The notes under the pieces were generated by a model. That model ran no database searches, was not told the DNA's origin, and worked only from the letters and a program-made list of their open reading frames with translations. The position numbers and the translations under genes were made by a program. Below are positions 34,269 to 43,689 of a DNA stretch of 64,000 nucleotides, piece by piece. The first letter of the stretch is position 1. Each line of letters starts with the position of its first letter. Source of the stretch: Leptolyngbya sp. Heron Island J (GTDB lineage: Bacteria; Cyanobacteriota; Cyanobacteriia; Phormidesmidales; Phormidesmidaceae); assembly GCF_000482245.1 (NCBI RefSeq), contig NZ_AWNH01000117.1, forward strand, positions 62,001 to 126,000, written 5' to 3'.

Positions 34269-35018
34269 TCAGGAATAAGTTCGCCGGATTTTGGATCTTG
34301 TGCGATAAACCTTAGGAGAAATCCCTTCTCGTTGTCGCAACAGCCGCGAGAGGGAGGATGCCTGCCCAAAGCCCACCCGCTGAGCAATTTGATAAATCGG
34401 CAAATCAGTATGCTGCAACAGATCCTTCGCTTGTTTCAAGCGTAGGTCTTGAATATATGCCTTAGGAGATTTCCCCGTTTTCCCCTGAAACCATTCACTG
34501 TAATAGGAGAAGCTATATCCCTCGATCTGCGCCAATTGAGCCACGGACAGAGGGCGGTGATACTGTTGGTGGATATAACGTAGCGAAGGGGAGCTAGAGG
34601 ATTGAGCTAATAAGCTGCTGCTGTAATGCACCAGGTGCAAGAGCGATGCAGCTGAAGATGCATTCTCTCCTGCATCCCCTTGCTCATCAATTTCAGCTAA
34701 CAAGAGTAAGCGGAGAGCATGCCATCGCTCTTCAAAATCAGCTCGAATACCATGGGATATTTCATTTCTGGTTAGATTAGCCACCAGATGAGCAGGAATA
34801 TCGAGAATTAAAAACTCATTTGCATCCTGACCATAGAAATAGTGTGAACATCCGGGGGGGACAAAAAAGACAGATGACGCATCCAGCTTAAATTGATGCA
34901 CCTGGGTTTCGATAAAGAGGCTACCCGTAAGTGGCACAATTAACTGGGCAAAAGGATGATCATGGGTACAGCCCTTAGCAGCATAGGTTCGCTTTTCACC
35001 AATAATTGTCTGCAGCAT
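34269..35018 (-). CDS. AraC-family transcriptional regulator
   Basis: A 249-residue regulator with an N-terminal cupin sensing domain (HDHPFAQLIVPLTGSLFIE, FVPPGCSHYFYG) and a C-terminal double helix-turn-helix (LSVAQLAQIEGYSFSYYSEWFQGKTGKSPKAYIQDLRL, then IYQIAQRVGFGQASSLSRLLRQREGISPKVYR). AGGTG six bases upstream fixes the start at ATG 35018, although the frame is open to TTG 35048. The adjacent EamA transporter suggests control of efflux of a small metabolite; the ligand is unknown. Confidence 0.9.
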   Translation of the reverse strand: MLQTIIGEKRTYAAKGCTHDHPFAQLIVPLTGSLFIETQVHQFKLDASSVFFVPPGCSHYFYGQDANEFLILDIPAHLVANLTRNEISHGIRADFEERWHALRLLLLAEIDEQGDAGENASSAASLLHLVHYSSSLLAQSSSSPSLRYIHQQYHRPLSVAQLAQIEGYSFSYYSEWFQGKTGKSPKAYIQDLRLKQAKDLLQHTDLPIYQIAQRVGFGQASSLSRLLRQREGISPKVYRTRSKIRRTYS

Positions 35019-35151
35019 GATCATCACCTGAGGAAATCCATAGGGCAATAATATCTCACTCAGGAATTAGCAGCCAAATAAAACACCAGCATGAAAGTAT
35101 GGTGTAGGATACCTTTCCTTGACGTTGGCGAAGTCTGCTTATCTCTTCACT

Positions 35152-35304
35152 TTATGGACTCTGTCTATTTTCCGCTAGCTGTCTGAGGCTGCGGGCGATG
35201 GACTCTAACGCTTTCATGATGCGCCAGATAACAACAACGAAAAAAATCACTGAAGCTATCAACAGAACAATATATGAAAGGTATAGAAGTGAGTATATGG
35301 CCAT
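35152..35304 (-). CDS. Small single-pass membrane protein (50 residues)
   Basis: The sequence is MAIYSLLYLSYIVLLIASV, then FFVVVIWRIMKALESIARSL and RQLAENRQSP. One strong membrane helix is followed by an amphipathic basic helix with no further domain. GGAG lies eight bases before the ATG, a good ribosome-binding site. The gene lies 133 bases upstream of the AraC gene on the same strand. The frame is too short for ordinary gene finders but looks real. Function unknown. Confidence 0.6.
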   Translation of the reverse strand: MAIYSLLYLSYIVLLIASVIFFVVVIWRIMKALESIARSLRQLAENRQSP

Positions 35305-35339
35305 TTTTCAATCTCCAGTGGTTTATTTATTGAATGTCA

Positions 35340-35432
35340 GGGCGTTGCTGATCCGAACTATGATTTTGTCTTGAACATATCACTGTACAGGGTTTCTCGT
35401 CGATCGGTTCATCCTCGAAATCAGCAACGACA
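35340..35432 (-). repeat. Interspersed 92-bp element, copy D
   Basis: Begins GGGCGTTGCTGATCCGAAC and ends CATCCTCGAAATCAGCAACGAC. Its ends are inverted repeats (GTTGCTGAT and ATCAGCAAC). It is in opposite orientation to copies A and B and closest to copy E. Confidence 0.75.
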
Positions 35433-35594
35433 ATTTAAGCACGTTGTTAGTTGGGCTAGCGTCTGGGGTCTACACTCAGGCGTTTAATCATGATAACGAT
35501 GAAGACAACAGCCCCCTGACTCAGGAATCTCATCGCTATAGACCATTCATCTTGCCAACGCTCAATGTCACAGCCACTGACCAAAAACCTGGGA

Positions 35595-37217
35595 TTATCC
35601 AACCAGGCAGGATGCTTTCTCTACAATGCTGAGAGCAACCGCTTCAGCGACTTTAATGCCATCAACACCTGCTGAGAGAATCCCGCCCGCATAGCCAGCA
35701 CCCTCACCAGCGGGGTAGAGTCCTTGCGTATTCAGACTTTGAAAATCTTCTCCTCGTTTTATGCGAATCGGTGATGATGTCCGTGTTTCGACGCCTGTAA
35801 GAACAGCATCATGCATGACAAACCCTTGGATCTTTTGATCAAAAATGGGAAGGGCTTCACGTATTGCCGCAATGGCATAGTCTGGCAGACTAGAACTGAG
35901 ATCGCAGAGATGCACCCCCGGTCGATACGTAGGTTTGACACTGCCTAACTGTGTAGAGGGGTTACCCGCTAGAAAATCACCGACTAGCTGTCCTGGGGCT
36001 TCGTAGGTGCTGCCGCCCAACTCAAAGGCACGAGATTCTAACTCTCGTTGTAAGGCGATACCCGCCAGGGGACTCCCAGGATAATCTTCTTCAGGCGAAA
36101 TGCCGACAACTATACCGCTGTTGGCATTTTTACCGCTGCGTTCGTACTGGCTCATACCATTGGTCACCACTCGCCCCGTTTCTGATGTGGCTGCAACCAC
36201 CTGCCCCCCTGGACACATGCAAAAGCTATAGACTGAGCGACCATTGCTGCAGTGATGGACCAACTTATAATCAGCTGCACCCAAAATAGGATGTCCGGCC
36301 TGCTCGCCAAAGCGCGCTTGATCAATCAGGGGTTGGGGATGCTCTATACGAAACCCAATGGAAAATGGCTTCGGTTCGATATACACGCCGCGCCGATGCA
36401 GCATTTCAAAGGTATCGCGAGCACTATGCCCCACAGCTAGCACCACATGGTCGGTGCGAATATGGTCACCATTGGCGAGAATTACTCCCCGCACTTGCCC
36501 GGCTTCAATCTCAATATCGTCAACGCGGGCTTCAAATCGCACGTCTCCGCCTAGCGAGAGAATGGTATTGCGCAGATTCTCAACAATTTTGACGAGGCGA
36601 TAGGTGCCGATATGGGGCTTGTTGATGTAGAGAATTTCTGGCACTGCTCCGGCATTGACCAATTCTTGCAGAACCTTACGGCCATGGTGATTGGTGTCTT
36701 TAATCCGGCTGTAGAGCTTGCCGTCGGAAAATGTACCGGCTCCACCTTCACCAAATTGGACATTGGACTCGGGTTTAAACTTACGCTTACTCCAAAAGCC
36801 AAAGGTATCTACAGAACGCTCATGCACCGCCTTGCCGCGCTCCAGAATAATAGGCTTAAATCCCATTTGAGCCAGCAACAACCCGGCAAACATGCCGCAG
36901 GGGCCATTGCCGATAACAACAGGTCGGTGTTCTAACACCTTAGGGGCGGCAGCGACGTAGTGATAGCTGGTATCCGGTGTCGGTCTGATATGGGGGTCTT
37001 TCTTAAAACGGCTCAGCAGCTGCTTTTGCTTGGGTGTTTCGATATCAACGATATACACCAGCTGAATTTCGCCCCGCTTACGGGCGTCGTAGCTGCGCTT
37101 AAAGACGCTGTAGCTGATTTGATCAGCAGTCTTCAGACGCAATTTTTTTAGGATAGCGGCCTGCAGATCTTCGTCTGTATGGTCGAGGGGCAGCTTGATC
37201 TCGGAAAGGCGCAGCAT
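35595..37217 (-). CDS. FAD-dependent oxidoreductase (YtfP/HI0933-related, long form)
   Basis: A 540-residue flavoprotein. An N-terminal 95-residue domain (ISYSVFKRSYDARKRGEIQLVYIVDIE) precedes the FAD motif RPVVIGNGPCGMFAGLLLAQMG and LERGKAVHERSVDTFGFW. Further landmarks are NVQFGEGGAGTFSDGKLYSR, FCMCPGGQVVAATSE and a C-terminal YPAGEGAGYAGGILSAGVDGIKVAEAV. This architecture is widespread and annotated only as FAD-dependent dehydrogenase; the reaction is unknown. ATG start. Divergent from the homocysteine methyltransferase gene. Confidence 0.9.
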   Translation of the reverse strand: MLRLSEIKLPLDHTDEDLQAAILKKLRLKTADQISYSVFKRSYDARKRGEIQLVYIVDIETPKQKQLLSRFKKDPHIRPTPDTSYHYVAAAPKVLEHRPVVIGNGPCGMFAGLLLAQMGFKPIILERGKAVHERSVDTFGFWSKRKFKPESNVQFGEGGAGTFSDGKLYSRIKDTNHHGRKVLQELVNAGAVPEILYINKPHIGTYRLVKIVENLRNTILSLGGDVRFEARVDDIEIEAGQVRGVILANGDHIRTDHVVLAVGHSARDTFEMLHRRGVYIEPKPFSIGFRIEHPQPLIDQARFGEQAGHPILGAADYKLVHHCSNGRSVYSFCMCPGGQVVAATSETGRVVTNGMSQYERSGKNANSGIVVGISPEEDYPGSPLAGIALQRELESRAFELGGSTYEAPGQLVGDFLAGNPSTQLGSVKPTYRPGVHLCDLSSSLPDYAIAAIREALPIFDQKIQGFVMHDAVLTGVETRTSSPIRIKRGEDFQSLNTQGLYPAGEGAGYAGGILSAGVDGIKVAEAVALSIVEKASCLVG

Positions 37218-37387
37218 GGAAAAACGGAGCGTGGGTCACTGCTTATTTTGCCACGGTTGTCTGGGGATGGCGTTATGTAGCGATCGCAACCCATGACCAG
37301 GATCACAAAAGAGGCTTGGGAATTACGATTGGCGGTTTGTATCAAATTTAACCAAATCGTTCACACACTTATAAGGAGCCAAGACTA

Positions 37388-38341
37388 ATGGCTTACTACA
37401 GACACCAGCTGCCCCAACCAACTGACAAGATTTTTATTACCGATGGCGGTCTTGAAACCGTATTGTTATTCCAACAGGGTTGGGATTTGCCAGACTTTGC
37501 CGCCTTTACCCTACTGGACCGGCCCTTGGGGACTGAAGCCCTAGAAAGCTATTTCAGCACCTATGGCAAACTGGCCCGATCCTATGGCATGGGATTGGTG
37601 TTAGAAAGCCCTACCTGGCGGGCAAATGCTGACTGGGGCAAGCGTCAGGGCTATGGTGCGGCGGAGCTAGCAGATATAAATCGGCGTGCGATCGCACTGC
37701 TCGAAACTATCCGTACAGATTACAGCTCCACCCATAGCCCTATCGTTCTTAGCGGCTGCATTGGTCCCCGTGGCGATGGCTACAGCCCTGACATGATGAT
37801 GAGCGCTGCAGAGGCTGAGCAATACCATCAGGACCAGATTGATAGCTTTCGCGATACCACCGCCGACCTAGTCTCAGCCATGACCATCACCTATCCTGAG
37901 GAAGCAATTGGTATCGTTCGTGCAGCCCAAAATGCCCAGATGCCAGTGGTCATATCATTTACCGTCGAAACCGACGGTCGCTTACCCAACGGCCTATCCC
38001 TCAAAGAGGCGATCCACAGGGTCGATGCCGCCACCAATAGCGCCTCAGCCTACTATATGATTAACTGCGCTCACCCCATACACTTTGATCGGTCAATTAT
38101 CAATCAAGGCAACTGGGTAGAAAGGATTCGTGGGCTTCGAGCCAATGCTTCGATGATGAGCCATGCTGAGTTAGACGAGTCTGAAACTTTAGATGAAGGC
38201 AATCCTCGGGACTTAGGCGAACGCTTCTACCGCCTTAAACAGCAGCTGCCTCACCTGACCATTCTCGGTGGCTGCTGTGGTACCAATCACCGCCATATTG
38301 AGGCTATCTGCAAAGCCTGCAGCTTTGTCTCAGTTAGATAG
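37388..38341 (+). CDS. Homocysteine S-methyltransferase family protein
   Basis: A 317-residue protein of the zinc-dependent methyltransferase fold, transferring a methyl group from a donor such as S-methylmethionine or betaine to a thiol such as homocysteine. The N-terminal ITDGGLETVLLF, the central SGCIGPRGDGY and INCAHP, and the C-terminal LGGCCGTNHRHIEAI are present. The Cys of NCAHP and the Cys pair in GGCCG are the usual zinc ligands. AAGGAG lies ten bases before the ATG. The actual methyl donor cannot be told from sequence. A hairpin follows before the next gene. Confidence 0.9.
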   Translation: MAYYRHQLPQPTDKIFITDGGLETVLLFQQGWDLPDFAAFTLLDRPLGTEALESYFSTYGKLARSYGMGLVLESPTWRANADWGKRQGYGAAELADINRRAIALLETIRTDYSSTHSPIVLSGCIGPRGDGYSPDMMMSAAEAEQYHQDQIDSFRDTTADLVSAMTITYPEEAIGIVRAAQNAQMPVVISFTVETDGRLPNGLSLKEAIHRVDAATNSASAYYMINCAHPIHFDRSIINQGNWVERIRGLRANASMMSHAELDESETLDEGNPRDLGERFYRLKQQLPHLTILGGCCGTNHRHIEAICKACSFVSVR

Positions 38342-38346
38342 GGCTG

Positions 38347-38404
38347 GCGCACGGGGTAAACGTGGTAGACCATGAGGAAGTATCCATGTTTACCCGTCCC
38401 GCGC
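38347..38404 (+). other. Stem-loop immediately before the GT39-like gene
   Basis: GCGC...GGGGTAAACGTGG (38347 on) pairs imperfectly with CCATGTTTACCCG...GCGC (ending about 38404). The right arm runs to the GTG start of the next gene, so the structure could limit its translation or act as a weak terminator for the preceding gene. Confidence 0.4.
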
Positions 38405-38405
38405 T

Positions 38406-39965
38406 GTGTTCACGAAGACATTCAAATCCTTATCTCAAGACCAAGATCGCTGGCTAGACATTTGCTGTCTGTTTGGTCTCGGGATTGGGATTTTGCTGCG
38501 GCTGAGCCAATATCTCAGTAATCGTTCCCTCTGGTTTGATGAAGTGGCCCTCGGCCTCAATCTGTTGGATCGTGGTTACTTCGAATTGCTGGATGCCCTG
38601 GATTATAACCAGGCTGCACCGCCGCTGTTTCTTTGGATTGAGAAACTGGCCCTTGAAACCTGGGGAAGCCATGAATATGCGCTGCGGTTATTTCCCTTGT
38701 TAGGGGGGCTGTTGTCGCTAGGGTTGTTCTATCAGGTAACTCGACAGTTTGCCTCGGGATGGAGCCGACCCATTGCTATTTTGCTGTTCTCAGTGCAAGG
38801 TTATATTGCTTATTTTGCCAGCGAAACTAAACCCTATAGCTGGGATGTTGCGATCTCATTGTTACTCTTCACAGCATTAACCTCAATCAATACACTCAAA
38901 CCGAGCCATAAACAGCTGTTCATTGCAGGTATTCTCAGCATATTCAGCATTTGGCTATCCTTTCCTAGTATTTTTATCTTAGCTAGCGTCGAGGCCGTTA
39001 ACCTACTCAAGCTACAGCCCTGGAAAACATCCTGGCAATCTCTACAGACCTTTTTAAGACGACGTATCCCACTTTACAGCGCCTGGCTCATCAGCTTTGG
39101 CGGTCTATACTTTGGCATCATTCGCAAAACACTATCAGACACCGGCTTAGCTGACAGCTGGGCCGGTCGTTACCCTGACAACTTCTGGGATATAGGCTGG
39201 TTATTAGACTCTTTCGGTCGCTTCTTTTACCGCCCTTTAGGCTTTCCTGGCCCCGCCGATGGTGTTGCCATAGTCGCCTTTATCACCGGCTGTATTTTGT
39301 TGTACCGCACAGCTAAGCTCCGGCTGCTCTATCTCAGCAGTCCATTGATTATTTCTCTATTGGCAGCTTTTCTCCACAAATACCCATTTCGAGAACGACT
39401 CATATTATTTTTGACTCCCTTTGCACTTATTTTGTTAGCAGAAGGAATTGTTTTTTGGTTAGAGCGCTGGCGAAAACAGCCCAGAATGCTGAGCTTGATC
39501 AGTATTCTCATGGCCACAACTCTAATATTGATGCCATTATGGCGAGGTCTGCACGGTACGATAGTTCCTACAAGTTCACATTTCGATCACGTGAGACCAA
39601 CGATTGAATATATCGATACTCACTGGCAATCAGGGGATAAGCTCTACGTTTTGCCGGGGGCACAGCTGCAGTTTGAATTTTACAACCGCCGCATTGAGCT
39701 TCCTAAGTCCGAGATTATCCTCAGCCAGCTGCAAAATATTGGCATTTGGAAAGTGTCCGATGATGACTTAGAAAAGCATTATCAGGAATTAGACAGACTG
39801 AAAACAACAGAACTACAGAACCAGGATAGAGTCTGGGTTCTATTAGCCAGAAAACAGCCTCAATCTGAGGAGGCCATCGTAGAACAGCTCAACCGTCTAG
39901 GCACAATGAAGGAGCGGAAACAATATCCAGGTGCTATGGTAGGACTGTACGATTTCTCATCGTAG
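38406..39965 (+). CDS. Glycosyltransferase family 39-like membrane protein
   Basis: A 519-residue GT-C fold protein with about ten membrane helices and a C-terminal periplasmic domain of about 130 residues. The first loop carries SLWFDEVALGLNLL, the D-E motif that in GT39/ArnT-type enzymes lies at the catalytic site, and YNQAAPPLFLWIEKL follows. These enzymes move a sugar from a polyprenyl carrier onto protein or lipid; donor and acceptor here are unknown. The start is GTG with a stem-loop in front. ogt begins 19 bases after its stop, so the two are probably co-transcribed. Confidence 0.85.
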   Translation: MFTKTFKSLSQDQDRWLDICCLFGLGIGILLRLSQYLSNRSLWFDEVALGLNLLDRGYFELLDALDYNQAAPPLFLWIEKLALETWGSHEYALRLFPLLGGLLSLGLFYQVTRQFASGWSRPIAILLFSVQGYIAYFASETKPYSWDVAISLLLFTALTSINTLKPSHKQLFIAGILSIFSIWLSFPSIFILASVEAVNLLKLQPWKTSWQSLQTFLRRRIPLYSAWLISFGGLYFGIIRKTLSDTGLADSWAGRYPDNFWDIGWLLDSFGRFFYRPLGFPGPADGVAIVAFITGCILLYRTAKLRLLYLSSPLIISLLAAFLHKYPFRERLILFLTPFALILLAEGIVFWLERWRKQPRMLSLISILMATTLILMPLWRGLHGTIVPTSSHFDHVRPTIEYIDTHWQSGDKLYVLPGAQLQFEFYNRRIELPKSEIILSQLQNIGIWKVSDDDLEKHYQELDRLKTTELQNQDRVWVLLARKQPQSEEAIVEQLNRLGTMKERKQYPGAMVGLYDFSS

Positions 39966-39984
39966 AGATAAAAACAGTTAAGCC

Positions 39985-40578
39985 ATGGTCAAGCCAGTCA
40001 CAACGCTATGCCTCACCACGGTAAATTCTCCCATCGGTGATATTTTGTTAGTCACAGACAACAACGCGCTTGTTTCGCTTGACTATCAAGGTTATGAGCA
40101 CAGAATGATGCGACTGCTAACAAAACGCTATGGTGCTTTTGAGCTCATTGAAAACTGCCGTGATGGACAAAACTGTTCTCCTCTGGAAGCCACACTACGC
40201 GGCCATATCCATGCATATCTAGAGGGTGATCTCACCGCCATCGACCACATTCCTGTCAACCCCGGCGGCACTAAATTTCAGTCTACGGTCTGGCATGCCC
40301 TACGCACCATTCCTGTTGGTACGGCGATTTCTTATGGTGAACTCGCCCGTCAGCTGGGCAACCCCGCCGCAGTTAGAGCAGTTGGTACCACCAATGGCCT
40401 CAATCCTATCTCAATTGTGTTGCCCTGCCACCGAGTGATCGGCGCTAATGGTAGCCTCACTGGCTACGCAGGCGGTCTAGAACGCAAACACTGGTTGCTA
40501 CACCATGAGGGTGTTGACCTGGCAACATTCAAACAAAAATCAAGCCCAGGTCAACAACTTTCTCTACTGGATAACTGA
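39985..40578 (+). CDS. ogt: Methylated-DNA-protein-cysteine S-methyltransferase
   Basis: A 197-residue suicide repair protein that removes O6-alkyl groups from guanine. The active site IVLPCHRVIG contains the acceptor Cys148. The helix-turn-helix region FQSTVWHALRTIPVGTAISYGELARQLGNPAAVRAVG and the downstream LTGYAGGLERKHWLLHHEG are complete. The C-terminus is about 20 residues longer than usual (FKQKSSPGQQLSLLDN). It probably shares a transcript with the GT39-like gene just upstream, an unrelated function. Confidence 0.95.
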   Translation: MVKPVTTLCLTTVNSPIGDILLVTDNNALVSLDYQGYEHRMMRLLTKRYGAFELIENCRDGQNCSPLEATLRGHIHAYLEGDLTAIDHIPVNPGGTKFQSTVWHALRTIPVGTAISYGELARQLGNPAAVRAVGTTNGLNPISIVLPCHRVIGANGSLTGYAGGLERKHWLLHHEGVDLATFKQKSSPGQQLSLLDN

Positions 40579-40628
40579 GGAGCTGACAGCTCAACAAAAT
40601 ATCAGCGTGAATTATGTCGCGAGACGCC

Positions 40629-40928
40629 TCAAGGCACTCTGGCAGCACCGACCCCTGTCTCGCCAGTCGCCACGACAACCGTATCAAACAGACTAATATC
40701 CGTATCGCCAGGAAATGACACATTAAACGAGCCTTCAACGGCAGGTAATGGCCCTAAATCAACGGTCTGTTTAGATAGGTCACCGTTGATGGTCAAATAA
40801 CCATTAAGCTCACCCTCAGCGTCCGTCGTAAAATTTTGAAAGGCCAGATCACCCCCCACACCAGCGATGATAGCAACGCCTACATTACCGCTGGTTGTAT
40901 GGTCATTCGTGCCTGAAAAAGCGCCCAT
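40629..40928 (-). CDS. Hypothetical protein, beta-rich
   Basis: A 99-residue protein starting MGAFSGTNDHTTSGNVGVAI, rich in Gly, Thr and Val, with DAEGELNGYLTINGDLSKQTVDLGPLP and SLFDTVVVATGETG. It has no signal peptide. AAGGAG four bases before the ATG supports translation. The composition suggests a small beta-sandwich. Family not recognised. It is convergent with ogt. Confidence 0.6.
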   Translation of the reverse strand: MGAFSGTNDHTTSGNVGVAIIAGVGGDLAFQNFTTDAEGELNGYLTINGDLSKQTVDLGPLPAVEGSFNVSFPGDTDISLFDTVVVATGETGVGAARVP

Positions 40929-41044
40929 AACACTCCTTGTTAGTGATTAGAATATGGCTGATTGTAGAAATCTACTGGAAATTCAATCGATTTCCAACAG
41001 ATCGGGCCCCATGGCCAGGTTACCAAGATTGGCACTGGATTTAA

Positions 41045-43519
41045 TCAGAGCTGAGCATATAACCCCCAAATCGCCATGGGGCGCAGGTAGTGGCAGGCCC
41101 GAAACGTCCCCATGGCAGTAATCGCCTCAGGGGTACGAAATTGTAAACCATGGTCGTAAATTTGCCGTACCACTGCTGCCGTAATTGCCATGGCTTTATC
41201 CCGTTTTCCCATCTGGGCCAAAAATGCCGCCAGGCCAAAGTTAATGCCAGTCCAGACCTCTAACTGATGGGTATCATCTGGATTCTCTGGTGAACCATCA
41301 GGTTTGACGCCATTAGCGGCACCAATGGCCATACCCAACTGAGCCGCGCTAAACAATCCGGTTTGGGCTCCTTCAAACTTTTGATTCTGGGGCTTAGCAT
41401 AGTTGGCCGCATATTCGTTGAACTTGACGAAGCAGGCGTCATAGATCGTATCGAGGGCAATATGGATATACTCTTCATCCACAATGTCTGGCAAATCCAG
41501 CAGACGCGCACAAAACTGACCACAGAGCTGATCGGCCATCACCACATCAGAGTGACTCTCGGAATCTAGACGATAAAAACTGCCGGTCCATAATTTGTTT
41601 TGATAGACAATTTTGCCCTGCTTAATCCAACGCTGATACTGGGATTTGACAATGGCAAAGCTACCGGAGATTTTCTGATGCTGTTGTAAAAGGTCGCCCA
41701 TTTTGATTGCCGCTGCTAATGCCGCCAGCCAGAGCCCGCCACAGTAGGCACTGACTCCCTTGAGCTGCCAGTCATCAAAGGTTTGATCAGGAGCCCCACC
41801 ATTTTCAGGCACCCCATCGCCGTCGAGATCAAACAGTTTAAGGTACTGCAATGTTTGAGTCACCGCTGGCCAGCACTCAGCCAGAAACTCAATGTCATCC
41901 CCCCCTGTGAGCAGAAAAGCACGATATACCTGCAGCACAAAGTCGCTGGGCAGATCCTTCCACTGATTGCAGTCTTGGTAGCTGGTGTAGTTTGTCGCCT
42001 GCCAAGGATGCTCGTTGGGGGCTCCTAAGTCATGGGGGGTAGCGCCTTTCAGCTTTCTAGGAGCGAGATGCTCTGTGTCACCGACGGTGTAGTAGTAACC
42101 AATGATGCGCTTTGTCGGGTCTTCTGTGGGAATCGCTCGGGCAAACGCTCGGATAATCGCTTTCTCTAGCTCAGGCCACAGCATCAGCGTTGAAAAGCCC
42201 CCGTATAGCCTGACATCCAGGCTTTCATACCAACGGTAGTCCATGCATTCTAAGACGCCAAACTGACCGACCGGGTCGCGATCGCTCGCGGCAGACCATA
42301 GGGTACCACCACTGGCCATATCGTAGAGTTCATTAAACAGGGCGAGCTTGAACCAGTCGGGTAGATCAGTGCGTTCTAAAATCGGCTGCTGCCAGTCGAT
42401 GATTTTTTGCCGCCAGGTTTGATAGTTGGCTAAGGCGTCCTGGGCCAGCTGCCAGGCATTACGACCCGAGCGATCATAGAAGTCTGTGTATCGCCGATAG
42501 GCGTGCTTACCAGGGGCAAACTCAGTAACGGGTAAATCCCAGCTGAGGACAAAGGGGAGTGTTTGGGTTTCACCAGGGGCAAGGGTGAATTTTAGTGCGA
42601 TCGCACATCCCACCTGCCCATCCGCTGCGGCAGACGTTGTATCTGCAACATTCTTGAGAACACCACTAGCCGCAAAGCTTTCCCACAGATCCGTCCCATC
42701 CCCATTCGGATTCCAGCAGGTGTGATAAGTTACCCCTGGTGTCCCTGGCACAGCGATACAAAACTGACCATCACCCTCGTTGGGATGACCACTCCAGGCT
42801 CCATCCATAACAATGCCAGTCGCGGTTTCAGCCTGAACTAGCTGATTAAAATTGCCAGCGCTCTGCCTCAGTCGCGGCCCATAGTCATAAAACGGACTAC
42901 CATCCTCCCGCTGCTGAATTTCCGACGAGGCCTCAGCATTGGTAAACCAACCCACCATATTCTGCCAGCTCAGCAAAATGCTCAACGTCATCGGTTGGTC
43001 CGTTGGATTATGAGCCGTCCAAACAAACACGGCAACCGGATAGCTGCTTTCTTGATAGTTATCAGGCCAAATGGGCGAAAACTGCTCGCAGGTTAGTTCT
43101 GCCTGAAAAACATCCTGGTATGCATACCAGCTGCGGGGATATAAAGCTTTGTAGGTGCCCCCCTGGGCTGCTTGCGAGTGGCGGCTGCCCTCAGCTCGGG
43201 CAGGATACCACTGCCAACTACTTAAGCCATCGCCCGCTGTAGCCATGGCATAGGTCTGTGATGCGGTGTCAGTTTCCTCATAAACCGCAAACTGACAAGC
43301 CGGAAAATGGTCAAAGATATGCTCGCCACCATCCAAATGCCACAGATTAAAAGTGCCATTGGGAGCCCGACCAATACAGCCTGCCCCCAGACCGCCCAAC
43401 GGCATACCGTGCTCAGGACCATCATCTAAGTTACTGGCATAGCGAACAATGTAAGGCGTTTCCCATTTCGCGCCGATGGGCCAAGTCCAAGCAACGGAAG
43501 GAATTGTAGGGGCGGGCAT
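41045..43519 (-). CDS. GH116 family beta-glucosidase/glucosylceramidase
   Basis: An 824-residue cytosolic glycoside hydrolase related to human GBA2. The N-terminal beta domain contains GMPLGGLGAGCIGRAPNGTFNLWHLDGGEH; the C-terminal (alpha/alpha)6 barrel contains LFNELYDMASGGTLW, the region of the nucleophile Glu in characterised GH116 enzymes, and PDQTFDDWQLKGVSAYCGGLWLAAL, the region of the acid/base Asp. It hydrolyses beta-glucosides with retention; the natural substrate in cyanobacteria, perhaps a glucolipid, is not established. ATG start, single gene, divergent from the DUF2325 protein. Confidence 0.9.
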   Translation of the reverse strand: MPAPTIPSVAWTWPIGAKWETPYIVRYASNLDDGPEHGMPLGGLGAGCIGRAPNGTFNLWHLDGGEHIFDHFPACQFAVYEETDTASQTYAMATAGDGLSSWQWYPARAEGSRHSQAAQGGTYKALYPRSWYAYQDVFQAELTCEQFSPIWPDNYQESSYPVAVFVWTAHNPTDQPMTLSILLSWQNMVGWFTNAEASSEIQQREDGSPFYDYGPRLRQSAGNFNQLVQAETATGIVMDGAWSGHPNEGDGQFCIAVPGTPGVTYHTCWNPNGDGTDLWESFAASGVLKNVADTTSAAADGQVGCAIALKFTLAPGETQTLPFVLSWDLPVTEFAPGKHAYRRYTDFYDRSGRNAWQLAQDALANYQTWRQKIIDWQQPILERTDLPDWFKLALFNELYDMASGGTLWSAASDRDPVGQFGVLECMDYRWYESLDVRLYGGFSTLMLWPELEKAIIRAFARAIPTEDPTKRIIGYYYTVGDTEHLAPRKLKGATPHDLGAPNEHPWQATNYTSYQDCNQWKDLPSDFVLQVYRAFLLTGGDDIEFLAECWPAVTQTLQYLKLFDLDGDGVPENGGAPDQTFDDWQLKGVSAYCGGLWLAALAAAIKMGDLLQQHQKISGSFAIVKSQYQRWIKQGKIVYQNKLWTGSFYRLDSESHSDVVMADQLCGQFCARLLDLPDIVDEEYIHIALDTIYDACFVKFNEYAANYAKPQNQKFEGAQTGLFSAAQLGMAIGAANGVKPDGSPENPDDTHQLEVWTGINFGLAAFLAQMGKRDKAMAITAAVVRQIYDHGLQFRTPEAITAMGTFRACHYLRPMAIWGLYAQL

Positions 43520-43689
43520 AGATTACCGTCAAAAACAGCAATCAGCATTCTATAAGGGCGCTGGGCTATGAACAATATAAAAATTAGGTAGGCTTATGGT
43601 CACCTCCCTACTTAAACTACGTTAACTTTGTCTCTAAGGTTCAGGTTAACGATTCGGCCAGCGATCTAGGAGAAAGGAGACCGCCCGCC

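Noticed and set aside
37291-37306. Second CRP-like site before the homocysteine methyltransferase gene
   Set aside because: CATGA-N6-TCACA has only one perfect half-site; too weak to claim.
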